Source of the DNA: Armigeres subalbatus
Taxonomy: Eukaryota; Arthropoda; Insecta; Diptera; Culicidae
Assembly: GCF_024139115.2 (NCBI RefSeq)
Contig: NC_085140.1
Coordinates: forward strand, 28,879,806-28,943,805
Length of the DNA stretch: 64,000 bases
Direction of reading: 5' to 3'
Part shown: positions 32,066 to 43,700 of the stretch, one piece after another
Position numbering within the stretch: the first letter of the stretch is position 1
How the letters are laid out: each line of letters starts with the position of its first letter
Made by a program: the position numbers and the translations under genes
The notes under the pieces: generated by a model
Told to the model about the DNA's origin: nothing
Seen by the model: only the letters and a program-made list of their open reading frames with translations
Database searches by the model: none

Positions 32066-33713
32066 ATGTGGCGGTTAACATTGATTTGTCTTCATATAAT
32101 TCACCTCACTTATTCGATTTTAGTACCCCTAGAGGTGGGGGCTCCCCCGGAATTATGGAAGTATATTTCTGATGCTAAGCAAACTATTTGCCCTAGTGGA
32201 TACAGTACGATGCTCTACGAATTTCAAGACACACGGTCCTCGTATTATAATTTTCAAAATGAATTGATTGCTCGTGGTAGTACTCCCAGTTTTGTTCTAA
32301 ACGATATAACAACGATATCATACAGGCGCATACCACATAATTCTTGTGGAATAGTTTTCTCAACTAATTCTAGCAGAGTGAGTGTTAAAGCAAATTGTCA
32401 TATTTTTTTCAAAAGCATGTTTGTTGTAGGCATTGGAATCGTTGACATTTCAAAAGGGATCGATCTTGATTCCTCGATCCGAGGGAATCAAAATACCTGT
32501 CCATGAGACACTTTATGAATCGGTTCGATTGGGATTTACTAAATTCAAACCAGAAGCCAGAACTGTTATCCACATCGAAAATTCATCGCCATTGAACAAA
32601 TTTGACCTGCACAAGTTGTTTGTTCGCTTTGGCTACTTCCCTGTTGAAGAAGCTCCTATTGCAATGCGCTATTTCTGGACAACTATCTCCAAGCGACATA
32701 ACCTGACATATAGTAAACCCATGATAGTGCCATCCGAAATTTTTGAGATATTACCTGCACCCGTGTTCAGTCTACATCGAGAACTGCATACTGAATGTTT
32801 CATAGTTCCGACAGGCCGTCAACGACCGCTGGAGGTTATTCTTTTAGAGCCATTTGAATTGGGCGCTTGGATATGTATCATACTTATTTTGCTGCTGGTA
32901 TTGGTATCTCGCTTAGCTCTCCGCAGACGGTCTGCGACAGTAACCCAAATGGTTCTGGAGATGTTCCGCACCATTTTCTGCGGTCCACATGAAAAACCAT
33001 CAACTTCCATAGAGCGGCAAATAGTGACTGCATTTGTCATTGCAAATTTCATCGTGATAAGCTCCTATCAATCACTGATTACTGCCTCGATAACCAAACC
33101 CAGTTTCTATCAACCACTGGACACACTGGACCAGATCAACGGGTCTTGCCGGATGCAATGGCATATCGAAACCCGATTTTGGACTTACACTTTCGCTGAA
33201 CCAAACGCAGCAACAGTTTTAGGAAAGTACCACGAATCAGAATGTTGGCGAGTGTCCTGCTACATATTCTACATGTCCGAAGACATTTGCAGGGACTATC
33301 TGGCGAAATTGGAGTATTTCACTGAGTGCGCTAACTTTCGGAAGTCCCGTGCGGAAATGAATGTGTCACCAGTGGTCGGTGTCGTGACATCATGTCTAGA
33401 ATTTATGAACCAACTTGCAGCCTTCTATGGTGAGGCGTTGGCAGCAGGTGGACTTTATCATTTCATTGATGAGAATCGAAAAACAAGTGTTGAGAGAGAC
33501 GTGGATGGAGCATTTGCACAGGAATTGGTAATGGTGGATTTTCAGACGTTGTGGCAAATTGTCGCTTATGGATGGTTAATTTGCATAGTAGTTTTTGTCG
33601 GGGAAATCTTCCACTCCAGGGTTATGCGGTTGTTTTCATATATCAGGGTTAAAATATACAAGTTATTCACACATCGATTGGAGATGAAAGTACGGAGTCC
33701 CGTTGAGGAATAA
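32066..33713 (+). CDS. Divergent ionotropic receptor (IR), two exons
   Basis: Exon 1 is 32066-32377 (104 codons) and exon 2 is 32430-33713. The 52-nt intron has GTGAGT at its 5' end, a T-rich tract and TTGTTGTAG at its 3' end, and splicing is phase 0. The joined protein has 531 residues. It begins with a hydrophobic signal-like segment (residues 1-18). Glutamate-receptor-like parts follow: S1 ligand-binding lobe (MRYFWTTISKRHNLTYSKP, about 183-201), M1 at about 249-268 (GAWICIILILLLVLVSRLAL), a pore region (about 278-290), M3 at 302-325 ending IVISSYQSLITASITKP, S2, and M4 at about 478-498. IRs are ligand-gated cation channels on chemosensory neuron membranes. The N-terminal domain is short, as in divergent IRs. 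No internal stop; probably functional. The exact subfamily is not assigned. Confidence 0.85.
32378..32429 (+). other. 52-nt intron of the receptor gene
   Basis: Donor AGA|GTGAGTG, pyrimidine-rich stretch TATTTTTTTC, acceptor TTGTTGTAG|G. Removing it joins the two otherwise overlapping frames in phase. Without it the first frame ends at 32506 and the gene would look frameshifted. Confidence 0.8.
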
Positions 33714-33858
33714 ATTCAGACTTCTGAACATTTTTACATTTGTGATAAACAAACATAAGCACATCTATTTGTTTAGTAGCTACGAAACAGTTTGCAGCAC
33801 AAGTTTTAATGAAGTTCGGTTTTCTCATCACCTAACAAAATTAACATTTATTCATACG

Positions 33859-33864
33859 AATAAA
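33859..33864 (+). terminator. Polyadenylation signal of the receptor gene
   Basis: AATAAA lies 146 nt after the stop codon in AT-rich sequence. It is the first good hexamer downstream of the coding end. Confidence 0.5.
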
Positions 33865-33936
33865 AATAAGAATTGTTGATTACACTCAAAAATTTGTAAG
33901 TTTTTTATTCTTAATTAGAGTGATTTTTATTTTAAA

Positions 33937-34206
33937 CTAGTCGACCCGGCAGACGTTGTCCTGCATAGTAGGCGAAAATGCGCGTTGTGAACTGCCCATG
34001 CGAAATTTCAATACGAATCTTAATTTTAATTTTTCACGATTTACTCATCCTTACTCGTGATTTTTGCATGAGGAAATATCATATAAACCCGTCGGAAACG
34101 ATAACGAACATCTGCTGAAGCAATGAAGAAAATCCGTCCAGCCGTTTTCGAGTTATGCGGATACGAACACAGACCATTTCATTTTTATTATATAGAGATA
34201 TAAGAT
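33937..34206 (+). mobile_element. SINE or LINE 3' tail, insect dispersed type
   Basis: It begins near ACTAGTCGACCCGGCAGACG and includes CCGTCCAGCCGTTTTCGAGT, ending in a TTATTATATAGAGATATAAG tail. I associate this layout with the 3' ends of insect non-LTR elements and their SINEs; the family is not assigned. It sits just past the receptor's poly(A) signal. Confidence 0.5.
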
Positions 34207-34533
34207 ATAAGTTTATCACTATTGCTAGTTTTACACAAAACAAACCTAATTTGAATTAGAAGCAAACATGGAAAATATAAAAAGATGAACTGAATGAAAG
34301 CATATTAACCTTCCGGGACTCGCATTGTTGTAAAAAGTACAACACATTGAGTAAAAATGAGATATCCTTTCAGTCAGCTGACCAATTTGCACCAAACTAG
34401 CATGTATTTCTCAAAAAATAGTTCTTTATCAATTGAGATGATAATAAAAGTGATTCGATAGAAGGCTCGGGTAAATATAACTAAATAAAAGGCTCAGGTG
34501 CACGGGGAGAACTGACCAACAATGAATTATTTA
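34207..34533. other. AT-rich spacer
   Basis: CTTCCGGGACTCGC (about 34312-34325) looks like the edge of a dispersed repeat. Otherwise nothing. Confidence 0.3.
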
Positions 34534-34745
34534 TTGTGCTTCCAGTTGAAAACCGAAGTGAGCTCTCGCGACGGTTGAGTTTTTCCTTATTTCCTGATGT
34601 CGCAACTGCATCGCGACTGGTGCGCATCTATGCCACCGCCGTGCGCCATGATGCGCACTAGTCGCGACGTAGTTGCGACAAAAGGAAACGGGAGAAAACT
34701 CGATTGTCGCGAGAGCTCACTTCGGTTTTCAACTGGAAGTACAAT
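34534..34745. mobile_element. Foldback MITE with ~40-bp near-perfect arms
   Basis: The left arm starts ATTGTGCTTCCAGTTGAAAA and continues through GAAGTGAGCTCTCGCGAC; the right arm is its reverse complement with one difference near the tip. The GC-rich centre contains a second inverted pair (GTCGCAACTGCATCGCGAC / GTCGCGACGTAGTTGCGAC). A short frame in it is not a gene. Confidence 0.75.
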
Positions 34746-34779
34746 ATTTATGTCATTAACAATTCATCCTAAAGATGTG

Positions 34780-35385
34780 CAATTTTGTTCTGACAATGAC
34801 CTTGGAGTTAATTCGCAGTTCTCACTCATCTATGACTGTAGGTAGTCACCAAACGGCCTTCCGAAAAACCCGGAACATGCGTAAAAATGGTTATTTTGTG
34901 AAGGTTCGTCCTAAATCGTCTAAACCACCATGACGGTAATCTTCGAGTTAATACTCGAATACTCTTGCTCTGCTTTGACCGCAGTGGCCACTAGACGGCC
35001 TGCTGGAGAATCTGGAACATCCATAAAAATGATGAAGTTTTTCGTCCTAGAGCAGCGCAATTGTTTCTAAATCATTTCTGACGGTGATTTCGGAGATTTT
35101 TCACAGTTCTTACTCAGCTATAATCGCAGGTGGCCACTAGACGGCATTTCGTTAAATCCGGAACGTTCGTAAAATGGTTATTTTGGAAACTTTGTCCTAG
35201 AGCAGCGCAATCAATTCTAAACCATTTCTGACGGTGATCTTCGAGTAAATACACAGCTCGTACTCTGCTGGCCGTAGGTGACGGCCTGTCCGCAAATCTG
35301 GAACGTCCGTAAAAATGGTCGTTTTGTACAGTTCGTCCAAGATCAACATTTTGTTTTTTTCCTAAACCATTTCTGATAATGACCA
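34780..35385 (+). repeat. ~145-bp satellite, about four units
   Basis: Landmarks recur every 143-146 bp: CAC[C/T]A[A/G]ACGGCC near 34848, 34990, 35136 and a shortened form at 35279; GGAACATGCGTAAAAATGG and variants; and TGACGGTGATCTTCGAG. Divergence between units is moderate. The unit differs in sequence from the ~150-bp satellite at 36705-40060. Confidence 0.75.
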
Positions 35386-35545
35386 GGTAGTAAGTGAAAG
35401 AATTTCAAATCATTTTTTTTTCTTGTTACGGTGTAAGATCTACCATGGTCACATTGTCAGCTACAGGCAAATCCCGACCCAACGAATACCTTCCCCAGGA
35501 CTTCAGAAGAAAAACATGAGTATCACTAGTGTTCAATCTATGAAA

Positions 35546-36588
35546 TAGGGGAAGGTGGGGAGACTTGATCGCCGGGGAGACTTGATCACCCCCTGTTTTA
35601 TCTAGAACTGAAGTACACTGGATTCTATTTTTACGCGATTTACATTTTCTCAATTTTCCACTCATCTTAAATGTTTAACGCATATTAATTATCATATGAT
35701 TTTTCTTTGATTTATTCTGGATTTTTTGAAACATGTTGCGAAGATTTTGGAGGTAAATTGAAGTCACAAGATCAAAAATACTAGCGAAAAAAAAATCGTG
35801 TAAAAACAAAATCCTGTGTAGTTTGGTTCTAGCGTATTATTTAGTATAGATCCTCTAGACAAATGACTTTTATGTGGTGAGTTATTTTTTGGATTGACAC
35901 CCTTATTTATTCTGCAGGGCGGTTTGTATGTTTTGACCTCCCAAAAGATTTTTTTATTGGACACGCAAAATTTAAACAACTTTTCATAACAATGACTAAA
36001 TGCTCAATGATCTATACTGATGAAAATGTCAACATTCCACCAAAGTTTTAGGATATTTGAATTTGAAGTTATTGCCTCAATATGGGGATACTTGATCCAT
36101 TAGTCACCTATACAAAAATTTGGCAAAAAAATCCAAAAAATATAAATCTGTTCTCAGACTTCTAATTTTTTGTAGATTTGATGAAGGGTTGGCAGGAAAA
36201 AATATTTATTGTGTAAATGTCACAGAGAGGGGATCAAGTCTCCCCAAATTTCAAAATTGCATGTGCTGTCGAATTCAATAACAAAAATCGTTCATGTATA
36301 CGCACAGCAGTTGAAAAATTCCGCGTATTTTGAAGGAAAAATATATAAAAAATCTTAGGGCACCTTTCTAATTTTATCAAAGCAAATTTTAAAAGTCGAT
36401 TTTTGACAGCACTCCAAAAAATCGATTGGGTATCAATAACATCAATAATTTAAGGACTGTCATGCATCAGTATAGTTAGATACTTTATTTCTTAGAGAGT
36501 CTGTGTGGAAATCGCGTATGTTTATTTATTTTTGGCTGGGATACATCGGAAATCAGAAAAGGGGATCAAGTTTCCCCAGTCTCCCCTA
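35546..36588. mobile_element. Element with TAGGGGA ends and GGGGA...TTGATC motifs
   Basis: 1043 bp with inverted ends: TAGGGGAAGGTGGGGAGACT on the left and, on the other strand, TAGGGGAGACTGGGGAAACT on the right. The motif GGGGATCAAGT / ACTTGATCCCC recurs inside (35570-35595, 36085-36100, 36232-36248). No coding capacity is recognisable. It resembles the element at 57327-58472 in its termini. Confidence 0.6.
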
Positions 36589-36657
36589 CACCATAACTAT
36601 GCTATGCTGCTATGCTATGCTTAGCATTATCCGATTTACGCGCAAAAAGTTGCATTG

Positions 36658-36678
36658 AGGGCCCTCCTTAGCCGTGTG
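36658..36678 (+). repeat. Feilai-like head fragment
   Basis: GGGCCCTCCTTAGCCGTGTG matches the first 20 bases of the SINE copies. The rest is missing. Confidence 0.5.
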
Positions 36679-36704
36679 GGGGGAAAATATTTTTTTTGAG
36701 ATCT

Positions 36705-38170
36705 TTTAAGGCTTCCAAACCTTCATTGAGTTCAGATCTTGATGATCTACATAAACAACAAAGCATTTTACGGAGCCTCAATATCCTGATATGATGTTGG
36801 AAATGATACTTGAGACGTAATAAAACTATTTTTATCAAATCGCAAAAACTATTCTTGAGTTCAGATCTTGGAGGTCTTCAAGACCAACAGAGTGATTGAT
36901 TGGATCCTGAGCTTGTTTGTTAGTTGTAGAAACCCCATTAGACATCATTACTTCAGTATTTAAAAAATTCAACATTCCCAGAATAGCTATGGTACTCCAA
37001 ACTATTCTTGAGATCAGATATTGAAGGTCAACCACACCAATAGTTGTGATTCATACGGTCCTGAGCTGAGTTGAAGCAACCCCATGAGACATCATTACAC
37101 CCGTATATACAAATCAAAACATTCCCAGAGCTCCTGCGGTACTCCAAATCATTCTTGAGTTAATATATTGGAGATCTTCAAGATCAACAGGGTGATTCAT
37201 AGGTTTCCGAGCTTGTGTTAGTTGGTGAAGCCCCATGGGACATTATTACGTCAGTATATAAAAAATCATCAATCTCAGAATATCGAAGGTACTCCAAATT
37301 ATTCTTGAGTTCAGATCTTGGAGATCAACGGAGTAATTCAAAAGATTCCCGAACTTGTGTATTAGTTGCAGAAGCCCCATGGGACATCATTACATCAGTA
37401 TATAAGAAATTAAACATTCTCAGAATAGCTACGGTACTCCAAACCATTCTTGAGTTCAGATATTGGAGGTCTACAAAACCAACAGAGTGATTCATAGGGT
37501 CCTGAGCTTGTGTGATAGTTGGAGCAACCCTAGGGGACATCATCACACTAGTATAAACAAATCATAAAATTCTCAGAGTTCCTGCGGTACTCCAAATCAT
37601 TCTTGAGTTAAGATATTGAAGATCTACAAGACCAACACAGTGATCCATAGGTTTCCGAGGTTGTGTGTTAGTTGGTGAAGCCCCATGGGACATTATTACG
37701 TCAGTATATAAAAAATCAACATTCTCAGAATATCTAAGGTACTCCAAACCATTCTTGAGTTCAGATATTGGAGGTCTACAACACCAACAGAGTGATTCAT
37801 AGGGTCCTGAGCTTGTGTGATAGTTGGAGCAACCCCATGGGACATCATTACACCAGTATACACAAATCACAACATTCTCAGAGTTCCTGTGGTACTCCAA
37901 ATCATTCTTGAGTTCAGATATTGGAGGTCTACAAGACCAACAGAGTGATTCATAGGTTTCCGAGCTTGTGTGTTAGTTGGTGAAGTCCCATTTGACATCA
38001 TTACACCAGTATATACATAATACAATATACCCATAATATCTACGATACTCCAAAGCATTCTTGAGTTCATATATTGATCAACAGATCAACAGAGTAATCC
38101 ATAGGTTCTCGAGCTTGTATGTTAGTTTGAGAAGCCCCATGGGACATCATTACACCAGCATATACAAATA
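36705..38170 (-). repeat. ~150-bp satellite array, left half
   Basis: About nine to ten units, each with a CATTCTTGAGTTCAGAT[A/C]TTGG block (near 36848, 37008, 37152, 37302, 37445, 37600, 37750, 37902, 38055) and a CCCATGGGACATCATTAC block. It carries the same family as the right half but in opposite orientation. The small antisense frames within are repeat by-products. Confidence 0.8.
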
Positions 38171-38199
38171 ATACCTACGATACCATACACGAACTATTC

Positions 38200-40060
38200 C
38201 AACTCATAAAAATAGTTGAGTCATCGAAGATTTTCATGTTGATCGTTTTAAATATTAAGATCTGTACTCAAGGACAGTTTGGAGTGTTGTAGATATTGAA
38301 CGAATTCTGTAGTGTGTCTGTAATGGTGTAATGAAGTCCCGTGAAGCTTTTCGAACTCATAAAACTAGTAGGAACATCGAAGATCTTCAAGTTGATCGAT
38401 TTTAATATTGAGATCTGTACTCAAGGATAGTTTGGAGAGTCGTAGATGTCGACCGAAGTATGTAGTGTGTCTGTAATGGTGTTACGAGGTACCGTGGAGC
38501 TATTACAATTCATAAAATAGTGGAGACATCAAAGATATTCTTGTTGATCCATTTCAATATTTGGATCTGAACTCAAAAACAGTTTGTTGTGTCGTTGAAG
38601 TTCAACGAATTTTGAAATGTGTCTAGAATTGTGTAACGAAGTTTCGTGGAGCTATTCCAACCTATAAAAATAGTTGAGGCATCGAAGATCTTGTATATCG
38701 TTTTGAATATCGTTCTGAATATTAAGATCTGTACTCAAGGATAGTGTCGTAGATATTGAACGAATTCTGTGGTGCGTCTGTAATGGTGTTACGAGGTACA
38801 TTGGAGCTATTCCAACTCATACAACTAGTGAGGACATCGAAGATCTTCATGTTGATTTATGTGAATATCAAGATCTGTACTCAAGGATAGTTCGAAGTGT
38901 CGTAGATGTCGAACGAATTCTGTAGTTTGTCTGTAATGGTGTAATGAAGTTGCGTGCAGCTATCCCAGTCATTAAAATAGTTGAGACATCGGAGATCTTT
39001 ATGTTGATCGATTTGAACATTAAGATCTGTACTCAAGGATAGTTTGGAGTGTCATAGATGTCGAGTGAAGTCTGTAATGTGTCTGTAATGGTGTTACGAG
39101 GTACTGTTTATTTTTTCTCGTTTTCAAAGAAAACATGAACAATGAAAGGAATTCCGCAAAATTTTCATGGATTTTTATTTCATGAAAACGCATTAAACTA
39201 TTGTAAATAAGCTGTTTCTTCTTCAATAATGTTACTTCTAACTTAAAAACAAGAAACAATAAAATCATTTTATCGGCTAGTCATCGTTATTTGCACAGAT
39301 ATATCAAAACTATTTAGAAATTTAGATTTCAAAACAAAGCAACATTCCTATCATGACTGCTTGTAATGTGACAGATGACCAGGAACCCGCAACATTTTCA
39401 TTTGGTCTCTTGAAAATGAAAATGCAACTTTTTCGCTTTCACATGAGATCACGAAAACTACCAGTACTGGTTACGAGGTACCTTGGAGCTATTCCAACTC
39501 ATAAAACTAATGAGAACATCGAAGATCTTCATGTTGATCGATTTGAATATTAAGATCTGTACTCAAGGATAGTTTGGAGTATCGTAGATATTGATCGAAT
39601 TCTGTGGTGCGTCTGTAATGGTGTTACGAGGTACCTTGGAGCTATTCCAACTCATAATACTAGTGAGGACATCGAAGATCTTCATGTTGATCGATTTGAA
39701 CATTAAGATCTGTACTCAAGGATAGTTTGGAGTGTCGTACATGTCGAATGAATTCTCTAGTTTGTCTGTAACGATGTAATGAAGTCCCGTGGAGCTATTC
39801 CAACTCATAAAAATAGTTGAGACATCGAAGATGTTCATGTAGATCGATTTGAATATTAAGATCTATACTCAAGGATAGTTTGGAGAGTCATAGATGTCGA
39901 GTGAAGTCTGTAATGTGTCTGTAATAGTGTTACGAGGTACTGTGGAGCTACTCTATCTCATAAAAATAGTGAGGACATCATAGATCTTCTTGTTGATCGA
40001 TTTGAACATTAAGATCTGAATTCAAGGACGGTTTGGAGTATCGTAGATATTGAAAAAGAT
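38200..40060 (+). repeat. ~150-bp satellite array, right half (inverted)
   Basis: Units carry ATCTGTACTCAAGGATAGTTTGGAG and TGTAATGGTGT[A/T]A[C/T]GA, which are the reverse complements of the left half's blocks with substitutions. The period is about 145-155 bp over about eleven units. A 365-bp non-satellite piece interrupts it at 39105-39469. Confidence 0.75.
39105..39469. mobile_element. 365-bp insertion in the satellite array
   Basis: AT-rich sequence unrelated to the satellite lies between two copies of GTTACGAGGTAC (39093-39104 and 39470-39481). The 12-mer may be a target duplication, or simply the satellite sequence on both sides of a replacement. It has TTCAAAGAAAACATGAA and ATTTTCATTT blocks but no clear ends. 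Confidence 0.45.
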
Positions 40061-40388
40061 CTGTTATACCGTTGGGCAGGCGCTGGATTTTATAATTAAG
40101 CATTTCGTTTTAAATTTTTTAACAAGAATATGGTAAAGTATGGTGCTGATTCCTAAGGACATCAAAATTACAACTCAAGGATAGTTTGGATGCTCTAGAT
40201 CATCGTAGTGCCCGTAACCTGACCTGTGCAATATTTTTCCTGGATGGAGCAGTTATTTATGAAAATTTTTGCTGAGGAAAGCAAAGCTCTATCTCTTAAA
40301 ACTGATTTTTGGCAGCTGATTTTCTTCTTGGGTCATATACAGACCCATCCGTATTGAATCGGTTAAGGAATCAAAATAAAATGACCTT

Positions 40389-40474
40389 CCCTAGTAAGAT
40401 TTTGGTTTTATAACTCTCTTGAAGAGTAAATTATGGACTTCAAGAGCGTTATAAAACCTAAAATGTTACATGGG
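40389..40474. mobile_element. ~90-bp MITE, copy 2
   Basis: Same ends as 25208-25304 (CCCTAGTAAGATTTT ... AAAATGTTACATGGG) with GTTATAAAACC inside. Confidence 0.65.
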
Positions 40475-40475
40475 C

Positions 40476-40788
40476 TGTTCGCCCGATAGCAACCAATCGC
40501 TCCCTGTTCGCCTGAGCCCTTTCGACTGGGCCGTTTCAATGGATGCTAGTAACCCTAGTTGAAAACCTCACTTCTATTTGTCTCATTGTCACTCCCGATG
40601 ATGGTGTATAAGAGAGCAGGGTCAATTCTCTGTAATTCTACTTTTTAATAGATTGAATGTGTCTGAGTGTAAGAAGAATAAAATATAAGAGACCTTTTTA
40701 AACGATATTGCTCTACGACCTTCTGATTTCCGGTGAAAGCGATGACCCATTCTCACCTCTCAGACCCAATGTCACCCCAGATGGCGTT
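40476..40788 (+). repeat. Possible solo LTR
   Basis: It starts with TG and ends with CA, has TATAAGAGAG (about 40608) followed 60-70 bp later by AATAAAATATAAGAGACC (about 40677), and no coding capacity. These are LTR-like features, but no target duplication was found. Confidence 0.25.
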
Positions 40789-43700
40789 ACATTATTATTT
40801 ACAGTTAGTAAGAGGAAAGGGTTGTAGGCCGACGTACTCGTGGTGATTCAAGATTAGACTTCACAATGTTGTAGGTCGAAAAATGAATTAGATTACAACG
40901 TGGTGGAATTAAATGGAATAGTCTTATGAGAGTTATTCCATATTTCACTAAAAAAGTTTAATAATGTATCTTAAAATATGTTCTGATTTGTATCCATTTC
41001 AACAAAAGTCCTTTGCGCCCTGTATAATATTTGGTGCTCCTGGGGACTTAAACTCTGTGAGTGTTGATAGGATTTTCAAAAACGTTAAATTTATTTAAAG
41101 ACGTTATTTTTCTTAATTATTAGATTTCAACAAACATAAAATAACAACAAATAAATAATGTCAGTTTTTAGGAAATAACATTAGACAATTGGGCTTCAAA
41201 TTGTAGTTCTACTACTACGATAGCCATTATGTCGATTGCAGAATCAATCAATTAGGAATCCATTAGCTTACCCTGAGACGGCGGAGACAGTGGCGACTAT
41301 AAAAGGTGACTAAATTTAGATGTAGCTTTCGGTTGCGTTGCAGCACTCATTGGGCCAACAGCGATGCGTGGGATCGCACTTTATTTAAAACCGATTTGGC
41401 ACAAGGTGATATGCTCCGTTAGGGTGGTTTCATAGTATCGATAATTATGTTCATATGAACAGTTATTACGAAGGGAAAGAATTGCTTTTGATTGTTCCTG
41501 GCAGGAGTTCAGTTACTTATGCATTATAGCATCCCTAAAATATTTAATTTATAGATGATCCAGATCTACCCTAATTTTATGCAGTAAGTGACAATCGCGT
41601 TTGTCGATCGTGAGCTATCGAAAGCTGAAGAGCATGGTCCAAGACGCACCACGCAAATTTTTCGATGTCTTTCTCAATGTCAAACTCATATATAAAATAG
41701 TCAGTCATGAATTTGATTCAACTTAGCAAATTGCTGCTGTTATTGCTGCTCAACACTGAATTACGATGAACTACAACATCATACCCTCCGTTTGTTGATG
41801 TGGGCTAAAGTATTGTATTGTGCATTTTAGACGGTTCACCCTTTATCAGACGTCATCCGGATGATCGATACGACTGACGTTGATGCTTGAATGGTTTGCA
41901 TCTCAAAAATAGGCCTGAAATGCTGCATATCACTTGTCTACTGACTTTCACCAAGATGTGAAACAAAAATGCTAAGTAAAGTTTTGCCGAGAGCACTTGG
42001 TTGATCGATCGATCGTCTCAATAGTTCAAGCGTAATTACAATGTAGCGTTTGAACAAGGTCAGTGGCATTTTCGGTGCAAAGTTGCGTGCGCAACAATGC
42101 GTTCCCATTTCGGAATTTTTTGGCGAATTAATGGTATCGAAAAGTGAGGTTAGGTAACTCAGCTGCGCATTCCATTGGATATTTACTACAATTTGAATCT
42201 AGAGGTAGTAAATTTTATGCTCGTATTAATAACTTCAAGTTCAAGATGCTGCGGCATCTGGGAAGGGTATTTTTAGCTAGCAATATTAGCGTCGTTATTA
42301 AGCCAGCATCTTGTATTGAGCGATCGTCTGCGAAAGGTAAAAAGTAGGGATGGTTATCCATGTTTCCGGCAGCACATGTATCTTTGATCGTGGAATTTGA
42401 AACTTAGGCTACCCTTATCAAGGTTGATCAGGCACAGTGAGCTTATTGTTACATGCGACAACGTGATTAGAAAGTTTTGAGTAGATGGTTTGATCATCCC
42501 CACATATTCCTAACCAGTGACGAGCACGTTCAAGAATATTTCCATTCCAAGCTTCCCATAACAAATTAAAAATTGATTACGCCGCGATTTGCGAAATAGA
42601 CAGCACCGCGGACTGTATCTGCACTAACCGCGATGAGTGTGGTGATTCATAGAATGTGGGAAAATGACAAAATTGCGAACAGGTGTTCTGAGATTTGCGA
42701 TTTATCTGGACTGAGCCGATTTGACGCTTCGTTTGATAATTTCCTGTATAAATATTTATCTTTCCAAAAATTTATAATTTAATTCATGACAAATAAGATG
42801 TTAATGGGCTATTTACCTAATTCAAAAGACGGAAAGCCTTTATGAAGCATAATTTTGGAAATAATGAATGTGTGCTAGAGATGTTTTTTATTAATGAGTA
42901 ATTCTCGCTGAAACCGGGCCACTATTTGCACGAGGTTCTTAAAAATGTCTACATTTATATTCTTTCGAAAGCTTTCGGCGAGTATATTAAGGATCCGAGT
43001 TAAATTCTTCAGAAAGATGAACCCCTCATTAGTTATACACGAAATCATTTTAATGGACCCCTCGATTTTTGTCAATTCTTGACTCACCAAAACTGTCATA
43101 ACTCCAACAATTCTCAACCGATTATAGAGATCAGCATATCGTTGGAAAGAGGAAGAGTGTATCCTCAATTTGCAATAATGAAAATATAAGCAGCCATATT
43201 GAATTGGGCCGCCATCTTGGATTTGTTTTTGAAAACTATTTTTCCGCCAGGTTCGCAACCACCAATTTTTAAAATTAATACATCAATTAAAAGCTTAGCT
43301 TATATTGTGCATTGCGTCCGAAAATCTCAGGTGTATGTTTTTTCTATCAAAAGTTATGTACTATTTACCAATACCAATATTCTTGAATTATTTCATGCAA
43401 CAACTTGAATGCGGCTCCGTTATGCTCAAAACTTTTGAGCCCTTCAAATAAAATACTGTTGTGGATATGCTTTTCATTTTTGAAACATATTTGGCTTAGA
43501 ATAGTGTATGAAATCAAGGAACTGACGTCGTAGTACCATATTACCCATAAAAATAATGTTCGTTGGTCAGATGGCCCTTCAAAATATAATTTGGTAAATC
43601 GTACATAACTTTTTATATAAAAAACATACAGCGAGAATTACTCAATTCCCTTTCTGCTCACAGCTGAACTGTTTACTCTGGGGCCATTTTGAATGCGGTA

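Noticed and set aside
32066..32506. Separate small gene upstream of the receptor
   Set aside because: It is exon 1 plus read-through of the 52-nt intron; splicing joins it in phase to the downstream frame.
40476..40788. Solo LTR as a firm call
   Set aside because: TG/CA ends and a TATA/AATAAA pair are weak evidence without a target duplication; listed only at low confidence.
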